This document shows, one piece after another, positions 36,501 through 48,200 of a DNA stretch of 64,000 nt. The translations under genes were made by a program, and so were the position numbers. Each line of letters begins with the position of its first letter. Within the stretch, counting starts at the first letter, position 1. The DNA is from Syngnathus acus (taxonomy: Eukaryota > Chordata > Actinopteri > Syngnathiformes > Syngnathidae): the NCBI RefSeq assembly GCF_901709675.1, contig NC_051087.1, positions 1,320,001-1,384,000 of the forward strand. Direction: 5' to 3'. Under the pieces are notes generated by a model, which was not told the origin of the DNA, made no database searches, and saw only the letters and a list, made by a program, of their open reading frames with translations.

Positions 36501-37907
36501 ACCCTGCCAGTGAGTGCACCCTGTACACTGGCTCCATCTATCTACAGGCAGACGCAACGGAACGCAAACTCACTCACTCCTCACACCCGCCCGCTCGGCG
36601 AGGCCGGCCCACACTGAACCTCCCCCCCTCCCCTCCCTCCTCCCTCAGGGCTCCGCTGGTTCAATTGTGAGTCATCATGGCATGTGATCAAGCTCCAGGG
36701 GCCAGCAAGCCGAGCAGATGATTGCTTTTGGGATGAGGAATGAGCTAGCAAGCGCGAGACCGGGACTCTTCTTCACTCGTTAGCATGAACAGACTCTAAA
36801 CTGCCAAACATGTAAATTGTCTCTGATGTTATTTTGAGGTCAGCCCACCTTCTGCTTGAGGCCAAAGTTGACCTCCAGCTCCATGAGCAGGACGCTCTTG
36901 CGAACGTTGAGCGTCTTCTGTAGTTCGTCGAAGGCGGCGTGGATGTCCTCCTCGATGGCGCTCTTGCGACCCGTCAATCGCTGCAGGATGCCCGAAAGTG
37001 TGAGCAGGGAGCCGTCGATCTCTGGCAACCTGGTGGGAATTTTTTTTTAGAGGACAGAAAGTTCTTTTCAAAGAGTTTTTTTAACGCGTACCTTCTCTTG
37101 ACGGCGTCCATCTGCTCCTGCAACGAAGCCTTGTGTTGCTCCACGACGTCTTTAAGCGGCACGGTGGGATGTTCTCCGTGCTCGCCGCTCGCGCACTCCT
37201 GACACATGGCTGTCTCGCACGGCGGACAGTAGAACTCCATAACCTGAGCCACAAGGAAATCAATTGAGCGTTTGTCATTTCCATTTTGAAATGAAAAAAA
37301 TATATAAATTATCCATGACAATTTTTAAAAAATGTTTTTTAAGCTAACACAGACACACAAATGAAAAGAAAAAAAGGTTTGGATCATTAAATATCAAAAA
37401 TAAATTCTGAAGAACATCATTGCGCGATCGATTTGAAGCTAGTCGGCAACGCTCACGTTGCCTCCGTGGTTGGGGCAGGAGAGCAGCTGCCCCGCCGCCA
37501 CCGTGGCCATGTCGTTGAGGACAGCCGCCGCTTCCTGATCGCCGCCCGCTCGGCGCCGGCCCGGCGAGCGTTGCAGGACGTCCATCAGGTTGGTGATGAA
37601 GAAGTTGTTCTGCAGCGCTGCCACACCCTTCTCGGGCAGGATGGACGTCTGGCGGCACACGGGGCACGACAGCGTCAGGCTGTGCGCCGGGATGTAGTTT
37701 TGCAGGCACCTGGTTTGAGGCAAGACATTATTTGAAATGTGTCATAGTCGAAACAAATAAAACAACAACTCACCTTTCACAGAAAGTGTGCAGGCAGGGC
37801 AGAACTTTGGGGTTGTGGTATCGTTCCAGACAGATGCTACAGATCAAGAACTGCTTGTCGATCTGGCGCACCACCGGGCTGGGAATGCTGCCGGCGTCAG
37901 CGGCCAT
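33599..37907 (-). CDS. trim2: TRIM2, RING-B-box-NHL E3 ubiquitin ligase
   Basis: Twelve coding exons: 37774-37907, 37457-37709, 37092-37243, 36849-37029, 35576-35923, 34926-35304, 34762-34862, 34486-34653, 34204-34372, 34030-34100, 33826-33966, 33599-33751 (2250 nt, 749 aa). Domains in order: C3HC4 RING (CSICLERY ... CPVCRQ, residues about 23-64), B-box (CPNHGGN ... HGEHPTV, about 112-153), coiled coil (about 160-240), filamin-type Ig domain (about 330-430) and six NHL repeats ending [12 protein letters not shown]2 ubiquitinates neurofilament light chain and limits axon damage; human loss causes an axonal neuropathy. TRIM3 is the close paralogue; neighbours (mnd1, fhdc1) support trim2. The exon 11 donor is GC rather than GT. 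A possible alternative first exon lies at 36341-36388. Confidence 0.95.
35445..35462 (-). promoter_or_regulatory. Candidate CTCF motif in trim2 intron
   Basis: On the minus strand TGGCCACAAGGGGGCAGT, an excellent match to the CTCF core CCACNAGGGGGCAG. It lies in the intron between trim2 exons 5 and 6. Confidence 0.55.
36111..36130 (+). promoter_or_regulatory. Candidate CTCF motif in trim2 intron
   Basis: The plus strand reads AGCAGCAGGGGGCAGCA, a CTCF-like core in opposite orientation to the motif at 35445-35462, about 0.65 kb away. Confidence 0.4.
36341..36388 (-). CDS. trim2: Possible alternative first coding exon of trim2
   Basis: A 16-codon frame, [16 protein letters not shown], with a strong Kozak context (A at -3, G at +4) and a strong GTGAGT donor in phase 0. 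That phase fits the next exon (35576-35923, starting VLQSQLDGL). No acceptor lies just before the ATG, so it looks like a first exon rather than a cassette. The product would lack RING and B-box. Transcript evidence is needed; it may be chance. Confidence 0.35.
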
Positions 37908-39084
37908 CCTAAACGCGGGACTCGGTAATGGCCGCCCCGGCTCTGCCTCTTATTTGCCTGAGCCCTGCCAGACATAAAGTATCAACTCCATCAGCGATGA
38001 CCTCCTCCAAGGCGTGAGTGGATTATTTCGAAAAGGTGCGCCGGCCGTCGCTATCCCGTCACGGAGAAGAAAGTACAATCAACACTTTGAAGTTTCCCCT
38101 CGTTTTACTCACTGATGGGATTAGCAAGATTAAACAAATGTTTTTTAAGAAGCAGCGCACCCGCGCACCCCCTTCAACAGTGTCGGCATCCTTTTCGAAT
38201 TGTCTGATTTGATCAGCTGATATTTCAGCAACACATTCTCAAAAGTTATGAATGCAAGATGCAAAAGGTTGTCGCGCACCCCCATCGCCCACCTGAGCAA
38301 TAATAAAAGCAGAAACAAACCTCATTTAGCGCTAAATGTTGCTTTTATATCCAAGTTCAGCCATTGACAAACATTCCGAGCGACGCACCCCCCCCCCCAT
38401 TCTTGAGAGTAGCAGCCATCCCGCGGCGAGTTGCTCTTAAGAAGCACTCTCGACGGGGCTGATCCATAATGAAGGAGAAAACAGAAAGCGGGGCATTCTG
38501 TGCTGGCTCCAAAAATAAACGCCTTACCCACAATGCACCAGTGACAGCCGGCTTGACTGTCAGAGCGTCCTTTTATTCACAAAGTGACTTTTGTTATCCG
38601 GGGAAAGTGTGTCAGTGCCGCAACGAGCTGGAAAAAAAAAAAAGCCGCTGGGGCTCAACTGCACTGCATGTTTATCCTCGATTATGTTTTGTTTTCATTT
38701 TTTTTCCCCGCCTAAATGGACTTCCACCACAAAGTGCGGTCTGCTTTCAATTAGCACTCCAATGAGGTAATGCGATGTGCTCACTGTCAAATAATGCCAC
38801 CAGGACATCGGTGATCGGCTAGCAGATTGGCTAAAGGTTAGCCATAAGCGCTAGCCATCCCGAGCCTGCGTTTTGCTGACACCCACGTCACTCACCGACC
38901 ACCTCAATAGAAAATTACTAAGTGGTCAAGATTTCTTTTCACGCTTCTGGCAGTGAAAACAAACTCTTTGGGAAACAAATCTACATTTGGTGCACCTGCT
39001 GAAAAGTGAGGATGAAAATGCCATGTTCCATCGACCATGGTTGACTTGCTCGATGCTAACGCAACCGCGCGCACCCGCCTCAGT

Positions 39085-39086
<2 letters not shown>

Positions 39087-39118
<32 letters not shown>
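39087..39118. repeat. (AC)16 microsatellite
   Basis: An uninterrupted AC dinucleotide run upstream of trim2. Confidence 0.95.
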
Positions 39119-39121
<3 letters not shown>

Positions 39122-40355
39122 CTGACGGCTCTTATGTAATCCCATCAAGCAAGCCATTCCCGTTTTCATGCTGGAGAATAATAAAAAAATGGAAACGTTC
39201 AAAACATTGCGGAGAGCAAGTGGGACGAAACAGGCGTCAAAACAAAGACATCACCGTTGTCGTCGTCATGAGCTGACTCACTTGTAAATACTTGAGAATG
39301 GTCTCTTCCGCTACCTCCCGTCGCATCCCTCTTGTCCTCAAGTAAACGTCGTCTCGCTGCCTTTGAGCGTGTGTAGCATGGATGGAGGGATGGAGGGAAG
39401 GAGGGAGGGAGGGGAAGGAGGAGAGGGGGGATGACGAATGGGGACCGAGCAGATGGAATTATGGGCGCTCCCGACGGGGAGCCTCGGATGCTGACTCACC
39501 CCGCAGAGCCAACTGTTATTATTCATTTGAAAATGAGAATGTATTTATTTATTTATAGATTATTCCGATTTTAATTAACACATCATTAAAAAAAATACTT
39601 CTAGCTATTTATATTTTTTTATCATTTACTTTAAATTTCCAATTAAAAAAACGTTTTGTTTATTTTTAATTCATATCATAGATTGCGACAATTATTTTAC
39701 ACAAGTTGCACCTAAATTTACCGCTGCACCACATTCAACTCCACAGTTCATTACTACTCACTATTTTTTTTTTATTAACAAAATTGATTGCTGTTATCTC
39801 GCCTGAGTCGGTGCTGCTGTTTGGGTTAGCAACGCGCTCCAAGATGATGTCACACAAAGCCACTTCCAATCTAATCTGGAGCGTCCAGCGGGTGCAGGGC
39901 GACGTGATATTACGGCGGCAGGCCGGGGCCACTTCGCGGGTGTCGAATGCATCACGTGAGCTCAACGCACTTGTCATCATCACGTTTCTGGCCACGCCAG
40001 ATAAGACCACGAACCGTCCGTTTGTTCTTTTGTTGAAGCACACAAGCAACAAGTGACAAGCTAATGCTAATTTTGCATTTTGATTGATTTTCTGCAGTTT
40101 TGCAGGTGATGGAATTACATTTCAAAAAATTTAAATGTGAAAAACAAACCATACAGACTTGAATGAAAAATGTCAACATTTCCAGTGGACTATACAAACA
40201 TGCAACTAGCATCGTATGCTAAAAGGTAAACAAAGTGAATTTCTTGTCACTCACATGACTTGCCAGCATCCGTTTGTCACATCAGTCATCCTCAATGTTA
40301 GTCGCCACTTCCTGCCTTTCACTCACTTGAAGCGAGCGCATCATGGCTGCCCGAC

Positions 40356-40380
40356 TGTGTGTGTGTGTGTGTGTGTGTGT
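40356..40380. repeat. (TG)12 microsatellite
   Basis: An uninterrupted TG run in the trim2-fhdc1 interval. Confidence 0.95.
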
Positions 40381-43127
40381 TGCTGGTCAACTAATCCTCA
40401 TCTTGGATGCGGGATGGCAAAAAAGGCAGGAATGCATGTGAATGCTTGCAATAATCCAAACAGACTGATAGCCAGACAGTGTGTGTGAGGGGGCGGGACT
40501 TAAGGGGGAGGCAGCGGGGGGACCAATCAGAAGCGACTGTTCATGACCACTACATATACGTACATCCCATTGGACTAATTTTGGATGTTTTACTTATTTT
40601 TTTTTTTTGGGTGAATGATTTACGTATTCTAGGATTTTATTAGTCGCCTGAATGAAACACGAAAGGCCCCCTTGAGGTGTTTTTTGCATGTGGCATCGGT
40701 CGGGTCCGATTGGCACAGAATCCGGTACATGCGATGTAGTTTTAGTATATGCTCAGGAATTTGGAATTTGTCCTTTGCAAGTATTTTCTTTGGCAGGCAA
40801 AGCCACGGGTTTTAATCGATAAGGTAGGGTTGGACTTTAATCACTCAGAATTTTTTTCAAATTTTTTTTTCCCACTTAAGATAACAGACAACACATGCAC
40901 TCGCTCACACATACACACACACACGCCAAACATTAACACACACACACTCGAAGTACCAGTTTGTCAGCGGCAAAGTCCAATAATTAACTACATGACTCAT
41001 CACCAACAGACAAATGCCAATAAATGCTATTAATAGCTCGCTGTGTTTCTAATAATTTCACCTTCCCGCAGAGCTAAAAAAACAAAAGAAAAAAACCCGA
41101 ATTACTTGCAATTAGTAAATAAAATAAAATGATGAATTAAACTTTAAAAAAAATCAGGGCCGGACAGAATTTTATTACGCTAAAGGAAGATCAACTATAA
41201 CTATTTGCATCTTCAAAGACAAAATTATAATACATTTTCTGAATTGACTCACTTTTTTCTTTGCATTAATTTATCAATCGCGCACTCGCAGTTCATTTCA
41301 TTAGGTACACTTACATACTCTATTGCGGTACAGTGCTGGATAAAACAAATTAAGCGCTCACCTGGGTTTGAAAAATATAAAACGGTGAAAGACGAAGACG
41401 AACGATCATTCTTAACGTTCACTGGACGTCTATGAAGTGAACGGAAAGTTCATTTGGAAACCGCGGCATCCATCCCGTACCAACTGGCAGCACGTCAATA
41501 CATTTCCAGCTCAGTTCACTCGACCACGACCAATCACATGCAAAGTAACGCTCCCCCCCCCCTTAAAAAAAAAAATCAAAACAAAGAAAAAAAGGGTGAT
41601 TTGTCTGTAAATGCTTACGAATAAAGTAAATTTAGCACAATAATGAACAGGAATAATCATAAATTGTTTACTTAATTTTTAGAAACCAAATCGCTTATTA
41701 AAGTAAAATGACTCTTCTTTATCGTACGTTAATTTATGATGGTTTCAAATAGAGAAACAAACAAACCATTTTTCTATGGAACACATTTGCAAGTGTGCTC
41801 TGGGGCTAACAATTCCTGAAAGGTGTCACCATGGCAACACTACATCAATGCAGCATCCCATTAAAGGCTCCTTTCATGGAAAAAAAAAAATATACAAAAA
41901 AGTGAGACGCGAAGGATAACGTTATTTGCATTTCTGTGCCATTAATGATTTTGTCCAATGGAATGAGAGCTTTTATTGTCAGTGGTCGGAGGGGACTGTG
42001 AGGAGGGGCTTGGACTGTTTAGCATTCAGGGCACACAACCACGGGACCACCCTAAGAATTCTTTTCATTTTGTGGACATGTTTCAATTTTGGAAGAAAAA
42101 TGTTCGGTTCAATCAAAACAGCAGACTTTGTATGCCTTTTTAGCTTCTTGAGTTTTTTTGTGGGTCTACTTTGGATGGACAAATTTAATTTTGCTCGCTG
42201 AAACAGCCTTTGGGGCCTAAATTATTGTTTTTAAAAATGGAGAGGGTGTCTGACCCAAAATGGCAGCTCTCAAACCAAACACTTCCCATTTTGTGGGTCT
42301 TCTCATAATAAAATTGCTGCCCTAATTTCATGTTGCTGAGTGAATCTCTATTCAGTGGTCTAGTTTTTTTCTTTTTCTGTGTGAGGAAACTGCCAAAAAG
42401 GCAATTTCGAAGACCTTGGCATAGCCTTACTAGAAAAAGTTGTCTTACCTCATGTCTTTTTCCATTTTTGTCCCTCTTAGGAATCCACACTCACTCACTC
42501 ACACTTTGGACCTCACGTTCATCTCATCTGCATTTAAAAAGAAACAAGCAAGACCTTTACACAAATCATGAACATTGCAGCAAGATCAACAAATAGAACA
42601 CAGATTAAAAACATCAGCTGCCACGACATGACTCACTGTTTGTGATGTCAGCAAAGCCCGTCCGTCCGTTGCAGGTTAACGCAGAAATGCACTAAGTGTG
42701 CTAGTAGTAGTAGTAATGCATTGAAGGTGGTTTGTCAGGGAAAGTCACCATGACATGTTAGTGAGTGAGTGAGTGACTGAGTCGTGTTGAGGTGTGACAT
42801 TGAGCTGCGGGATAAAGAAGGATTGAGACGAGCATAATCCCTCACACATGACCGCTAAAACACAAACACAGCCACCGGGGACAGGACAGCAAGTCACCTC
42901 ATTGAAACATACATCTCCTCAACATATGACAAAAAAATGCTTTTTGAAATAACAACAAAATACAGGCACACGTGCACATTGTCCTCTTAATATATGAAAT
43001 TTTTTGACAATACATTTCTTTCGAACATTGAAAACAATGATCCTAACCCAATAACCAAAAGGTTGAATCAAATAACAAAATAAGCACATAGCGTTAGGGA
43101 TGCCAGACGATGACGCTGCGAAATCCT

Positions 43128-43146
43128 CTGCTGCCCTCTTGTGGCA
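43128..43146 (-). promoter_or_regulatory. Candidate CTCF motif
   Basis: The minus strand reads TGCCACAAGAGGGCAGCAG, a close CTCF-core match. It is one of three within 600 bp. Confidence 0.5.
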
Positions 43147-43251
43147 AAGAAACACTTTGGCAGCATTAAGTGATGGCCCGTTGAGTTGCTATGGCAACCG
43201 CACTGGCGATTAACACTGCATCAATTGAATGCACCTTCTGCTGTTCCCACC

Positions 43252-43272
43252 TTGGCCCACCTGGGGGCAGTG
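43252..43272 (+). promoter_or_regulatory. Candidate CTCF motif
   Basis: The plus strand reads TTGGCCCACCTGGGGGCAGT, a strong match (CCACCTGGGGGCAG core). It points away from the motif at 43128-43146. Confidence 0.5.
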
Positions 43273-43692
43273 TAAAACAGACCGATGTTTCTGAACCACT
43301 TTTCTTCACGATATAAGGTTTAATTATCTTTTGTTTATGGTTGATTTGACAGTAAACTTCAAATGAGAGTGGCATTAATTAGAAGCCTCCTCTTTTTTTT
43401 TTTTTTTTTTTTAAAGAATTGTTCACTATTTGACGTTGTGTAGCTTCAAATCAGTACTGTAAGTCTTACCCACGAGTTTCAGCCAGCCGAGTTCCATGTC
43501 AGTGTGCCGTGACTTTGCCGTCGTCGTAGCGGGCAGGCGGGCACTTTGGTCGAGCAAACCAGTGCGAAACCTTGGGCAACTTGGCTGCTTCTTTTCTTTT
43601 CTACACAAATAACTTTACTTTTCAATTCATACTTTCTTCTTCTGGTCTCTCAAATAGTATATTGTTGGGTGTGTTATCCGCATGCGGACACT

Positions 43693-43713
43693 ACACCGCC
43701 CCCAAGAGGCCGA
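43693..43713 (-). promoter_or_regulatory. Candidate CTCF motif
   Basis: The minus strand reads CGGCCTCTTGGGGGCGGTG, a moderate CTCF match facing the motif at 43252-43272. Confidence 0.35.
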
Positions 43714-43978
43714 AGTGTGCATAGCAGGAACATTACTGTACTAATGTTATTTACTGAGGTTAGATAAAATATTCATAGTAAATACTTTAAAGAGGAAAGG
43801 AGTTGCGTGTTATTTTTATTCTTCAAAAATAATGATTTAAAACTCCAGAATAAATATTAATTATATTAACATAAATATGAACAGAATGTCACTATTATCG
43901 TTTTTTTAAGCAAAATGATGTATTGACCGTTGTCCCTAATATTGTGACCATTGACCAATAAACTGGCTGTTATTAGAC

Positions 43979-43999
43979 CACACACACACACACACACAC
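43979..43999. repeat. (CA)n microsatellite
   Basis: A CA dinucleotide run of about 21 bp in the trim2-fhdc1 interval. Confidence 0.9.
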
Positions 44000-44679
44000 T
44001 GACAACGTGCCATTGTCTCTTTTGTGTGGCGCCCGCTTGATTTGCATCACAACGTTCATCCACACAAACACACACACATGATGAGACAAGTACTGTATAT
44101 AAAGCTTTAATGGTCATAAAAATATGTCTTTATATTATGTACACAAAGCAGCTGTATGGATGTCTTGATATTAATATGCGTGTATGGAGCTACACAAGGC
44201 TTTAAGGCAACAGGCTGTTTGGTGTGTGTTAAGTGTGGTTGCCATGGAGATGATGACAGTGTACTTTACAATGCCAACGTTGATAATAAAAGACGCAAGC
44301 GTGACAAAATGACAACAGCGAAAAAAGGACGCACAGTGTTAGGGCCACACAGAGAAGAATAAATTGGGGGTATTATGTGGGGAAAAAAAGGCAACATTTT
44401 GGGAGAAAAGTTGAAATATTACAGTAAAAAGAAAACAATTAGAGTTACTGAAAATAGAAAAAAAGAATAATGCGTCGTCAATAAATTCTTTGCATCAAAG
44501 TTGAATCTTTGGTAAAAAAGAGAATGAAGTGGGACTTTTATCAGACCAATTATTGACATTCATTTCTTAAAGCTACAATTTTATTGTCATAATGTTTCAT
44601 CTTTCTTACTTTCCAATGAAGCCCTAACACTCGTTTGTACAAAATAACGCACATTCAACATCATTGTCATCATCATCAT

Positions 44680-44720
44680 TAGGTACCCTTTTAAAAAGCT
44701 CAGGTGTACCTAATATTTTG
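44680..44720. repeat. Short palindromic DNA-transposon remnant
   Basis: ATTAGGTAC...CCTTTTAAAAAG...AGGTGTACCTAAT forms an imperfect inverted repeat. ATTAGGTACAC ends also occur alone at about 3126 and 41300. This pattern is common at the ends of fish repeats; the family is not identified. Confidence 0.35.
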
Positions 44721-45292
44721 ACCAGATGAGCTAAAGCTACACGCACACATTAAATAACCAGGTGCTACATTCACAGTCAAATTGTCAACTCCCGCAAAAA
44801 GAAATAAAAATACAAAATAATAATAACAAGAAAACTCACATCACAGTGTCTTAAATGCTCAGTTAGCATTAGCGTCGTAGCGTGGCATGCTTCCCCGTGA
44901 CAGTATGGGGGCGTCCTCAAAACACTAGCAACAGGCACAACCAGTACCGTATGTTGTATAACGGGTTACATGTTTCTCTACAACGTGGTAGTTGTCTACA
45001 TTTCTAGAATGTAGCGCTAAGGTTCACGTAGAGGCCACATCATGCAGCAAAAAAAAAAAAGACGTCCACGTACAATAATTGAGACCGAGAGTGGCTAACT
45101 CCATTTTGGAGAGGAATGTGGTTTTAAGTTTTGAGGCTACTATCAAATCTGGAGGATTTAGAGCTCGATGATTGTCAGTATATGACAATTGGACGTGCAA
45201 CGATTAATCGATGACTGATCGATTATCAAATGATTTGATCGTATTATTGAGAAACTGTAACATGAATTCAAAGACGCTAGCTTGGTTGTGGT

Positions 45293-48200
45293 TCACTTCC
45301 AGCTGGGCTTGACGCTTCTACTCGGCGTCCCCAAATCCCGAGACTGTGCAGGCGGCGTCTGGCTACGGTAGGCGGCGCGACTGCTCGCCTTGACGCTGTG
45401 CACTCGCCGCACGCCCGTCCGCTCCTCAGCACCCGCAACGGCCGAGGCTAATTTCGTCTGCTTGACCGACGCCTGCCGACTCAAACCGGCGGCGACGTGA
45501 GCCGACCGTTCCTTCTTGGTCCGGGAAGACGACGCTACTGTGTTGCGGGCGAAGCTGGGAACGTCGGGGGAATTCTTGGAGCTGCTGCTTTCCGACAGCG
45601 AGCCGCCCTGGACTTGCGTCAGGGCCCTCATGGTGGAACGGCACATCTTCTCTTCGGGGGCCGGCTTAGGGAGATTCCTCAAGGGTTTGGCGCTGGGTTT
45701 ATTGAGGGAGGACGTTTTCTTTAAGTTACTGGAATCGCACGCGCATCTTGACGTGCCGATAGGGAAGCCGCCGCCGCCTCGCTGGGCCTTGGAGTCGTCA
45801 GGAGGTAGACTGGAGTGTCGCTGGGGTCTGAGGGTCTTTTCGCGGCGTCCTCTCGGTGGGGTGCTTTGGTCGCGGTGTGGTCGATCTAGAGTGGCCTCTG
45901 CTTTCTTTTTGCTCCCCGTCCTGGTAAGTCGGCTAATCGGCACTACTTTCCGCATGCTCTGGCTTTCGCTGCTGGTTAGCGTCCGTACAGCGGCGCCGCT
46001 TCCGCCGAGACCGCTGCTAGAAGTGCTAGCGCCCCCGTTAGCGGCATCACTGCCTTCGTCCCCGGCCTTGTTTTTCGGTTTTCCGCTTTTTCGAGTCTCT
46101 TTCACCGCAGCGTCGTCAAAGCTTTCGCTTCCCCACTCGGGCGGCGTGGCAGAGGCGACGTCCATCGTTCTCGGGACCGAAGACTCCCCGGGCGAGTCCA
46201 AATCGGCGGACGGAGAACTGAGCTCTCTGGGGCTGCCTTTGTCACCGGCTCCAGGATGAAGTCCCTCTTTGGAAAGAGACGAGCTGTCGACTTCGGAGAC
46301 GTCCAGGGTGACCGAGCAGTCGGCTTCGGTGCAGTCCGGGACGTAAAACGCCGGCCTCTTATTGGACAAGGGTGTGTCCAGGGGCAGGGGGGTGTCGCAG
46401 GTTGTCGAGGAAACCGAGCTGGTTTCGTCCTCTTGCGTCAAAGAATCTATCGCTAGTCCCGGATCTGTATCCAGAGTTCCGGAATGTCCGTCTCGTTCCA
46501 GATCAATCACCTGGATGTCGTCCTGATTGACAAAATTTAAAGTCTGGAGGTGAAAGGCTTGCAGAGATGGAACCAAAGTGTGCTTCTCGACGTTCACGTT
46601 GATGTGGCCACCAAAAGATGGAGGAGGACACGAGTATCTGCTGCTGCTGCTGTTGTTGTTGTTGTATCGGTCCTCATCGGCCTTCAGCCCCGCCGAGGAA
46701 AACCTGGCAAGAGGGCTGATGGGTTCGGTTTCGGCACGAGGAGACGTCAGGTCTCGGTTGTCCATCCAAGGTGCGCTTTTACGCTGCGGGGCGCGGCCCG
46801 AGCGCGGCAGGCTGTTGAACTTGTCTCCGAACAGCTCCAGGTAGCTGTGGAGTTCCCGGTCTGCGATGGACGTCAGGGTGTGGCGGTGGCGGCGGGCGCT
46901 GGACGAACGTCCCGGCGGACTGTGAGGACTCTTGGACCTCCCCTGAAAGAAGTCCAAGAGGCCTTCCTTGGTGAGGGTCTCCACGTCATTCTCACTGCTG
47001 CTGCGAGCGAAGGCGCCGCCGCCGCCGCCGCCTTGGAGCGACCACGCTAGTCGTTTCTCCTCCAGCTCCCTCAGGCGACGCTGCCTCGCCACCTCCTTCA
47101 GCTCGCGCTCGGTGTTGTCCTGCGAGATATCAAAAGCACGTTTAGAAACGTAGGAGAAAATTTGAAGCGTGAGGGCCAACCTTGACGGCTTTCTTGAACT
47201 TGACGCAGAAGTCGTGGAAGATGCGGAAGCCTTCGTCCAGCTTGAAGGCGTCTTTGTCCTCGCAAAAGAAGTCCACCAGAGCGTTGCCTTCTCTGCAAAG
47301 GTCCAGACGACGACGCTTCAGATCCGTCAGAGTCTTCATAGAACTCTGAGAACAAGTTGGTACCGACCCGATGATCGATTTGTCACGCCGCCATATTTCT
47401 TGCCGATTGATCGACCGAGTGACAGACCTGGAGGAAAGGCTCCAGTTGCGGCATTAACTCGGGATCTTCACGAACCTTCTCCTCCAGAGTTCGGATTCGG
47501 ACATACAAGGACGAGAACTCCAGTTCCATGTTCTCCACCGAGATCCTATGGGGGTGGTCACGCAGTTTTACTACTCGTTCAACAAACTGATTTTTGTGCA
47601 TGAAACAGTTATCAATTCAACTTTCCGAGATGTTTGAAACTTTTAGAAATGAAGTTTTGTTACACGTTTGTTTTTGTCGTTACCTGGCGGCACTCTGGAT
47701 GTGGATCAGTTTTTCAGGAAACTTTAACAGCGCCTCGTCTTTTTTCTTAGCCTCCTAAATGAAGAAGTGGTCAAAATAAAAACAAAAATGGTGTTAATCC
47801 AAAAAGGAATAAAGTAAATGAAGATATGTCAATGACGCTATTTTAAAAAAAAAGGTTTTGTTACCATAGCGACAAAGTGCAGCAGGTTCATTCCCGGCTT
47901 GTTGGCTTTGGTGTCGGCCAAGGAGAGCAGCGACGACAGCTTGAAGCCGACCGCGTTCCCCGCGTAGCCTCCCTGAACAAACTGGCTAGCATTTCATTGT
48001 TTTACCACTCCTGACCTTCCGTGGCATACCGCGTTCATGATGTTTCCCGCCTGCAGCACCAGATGCAAAATGGCGTGAAGCTCCTCGCAACACATCAACT
48101 CTGTGGAGTAAAATTAAGAAGAAATGTTGATTGCACATAAAAAATGCAAAAATGGCCCACTGGACAAAATGGCCGATGGAGTATCAGGTGTGAGTGCACT

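Larger units (their letters stand above)
37908..45292. other. 7.4-kb gene-poor interval between trim2 and fhdc1
   Basis: I found no coding exon on either strand. Expected contents are the trim2 promoter and 5' UTR exons (nearest 37908) and the fhdc1 3' UTR (below 45293). Visible items: microsatellites at 39087-39118, 40356-40380 and 43979-43999, a cluster of three CTCF-like motifs at 43.1-43.7 kb, G/A-rich sequence at 39380-39430, and a short palindromic repeat remnant at 44680-44720. Confidence 0.5.

Noticed and set aside
45516-46259. 247-aa plus-strand open frame
   Set aside because: Antisense shadow of the large GC-rich last exon of fhdc1; no family signature and no splice support.
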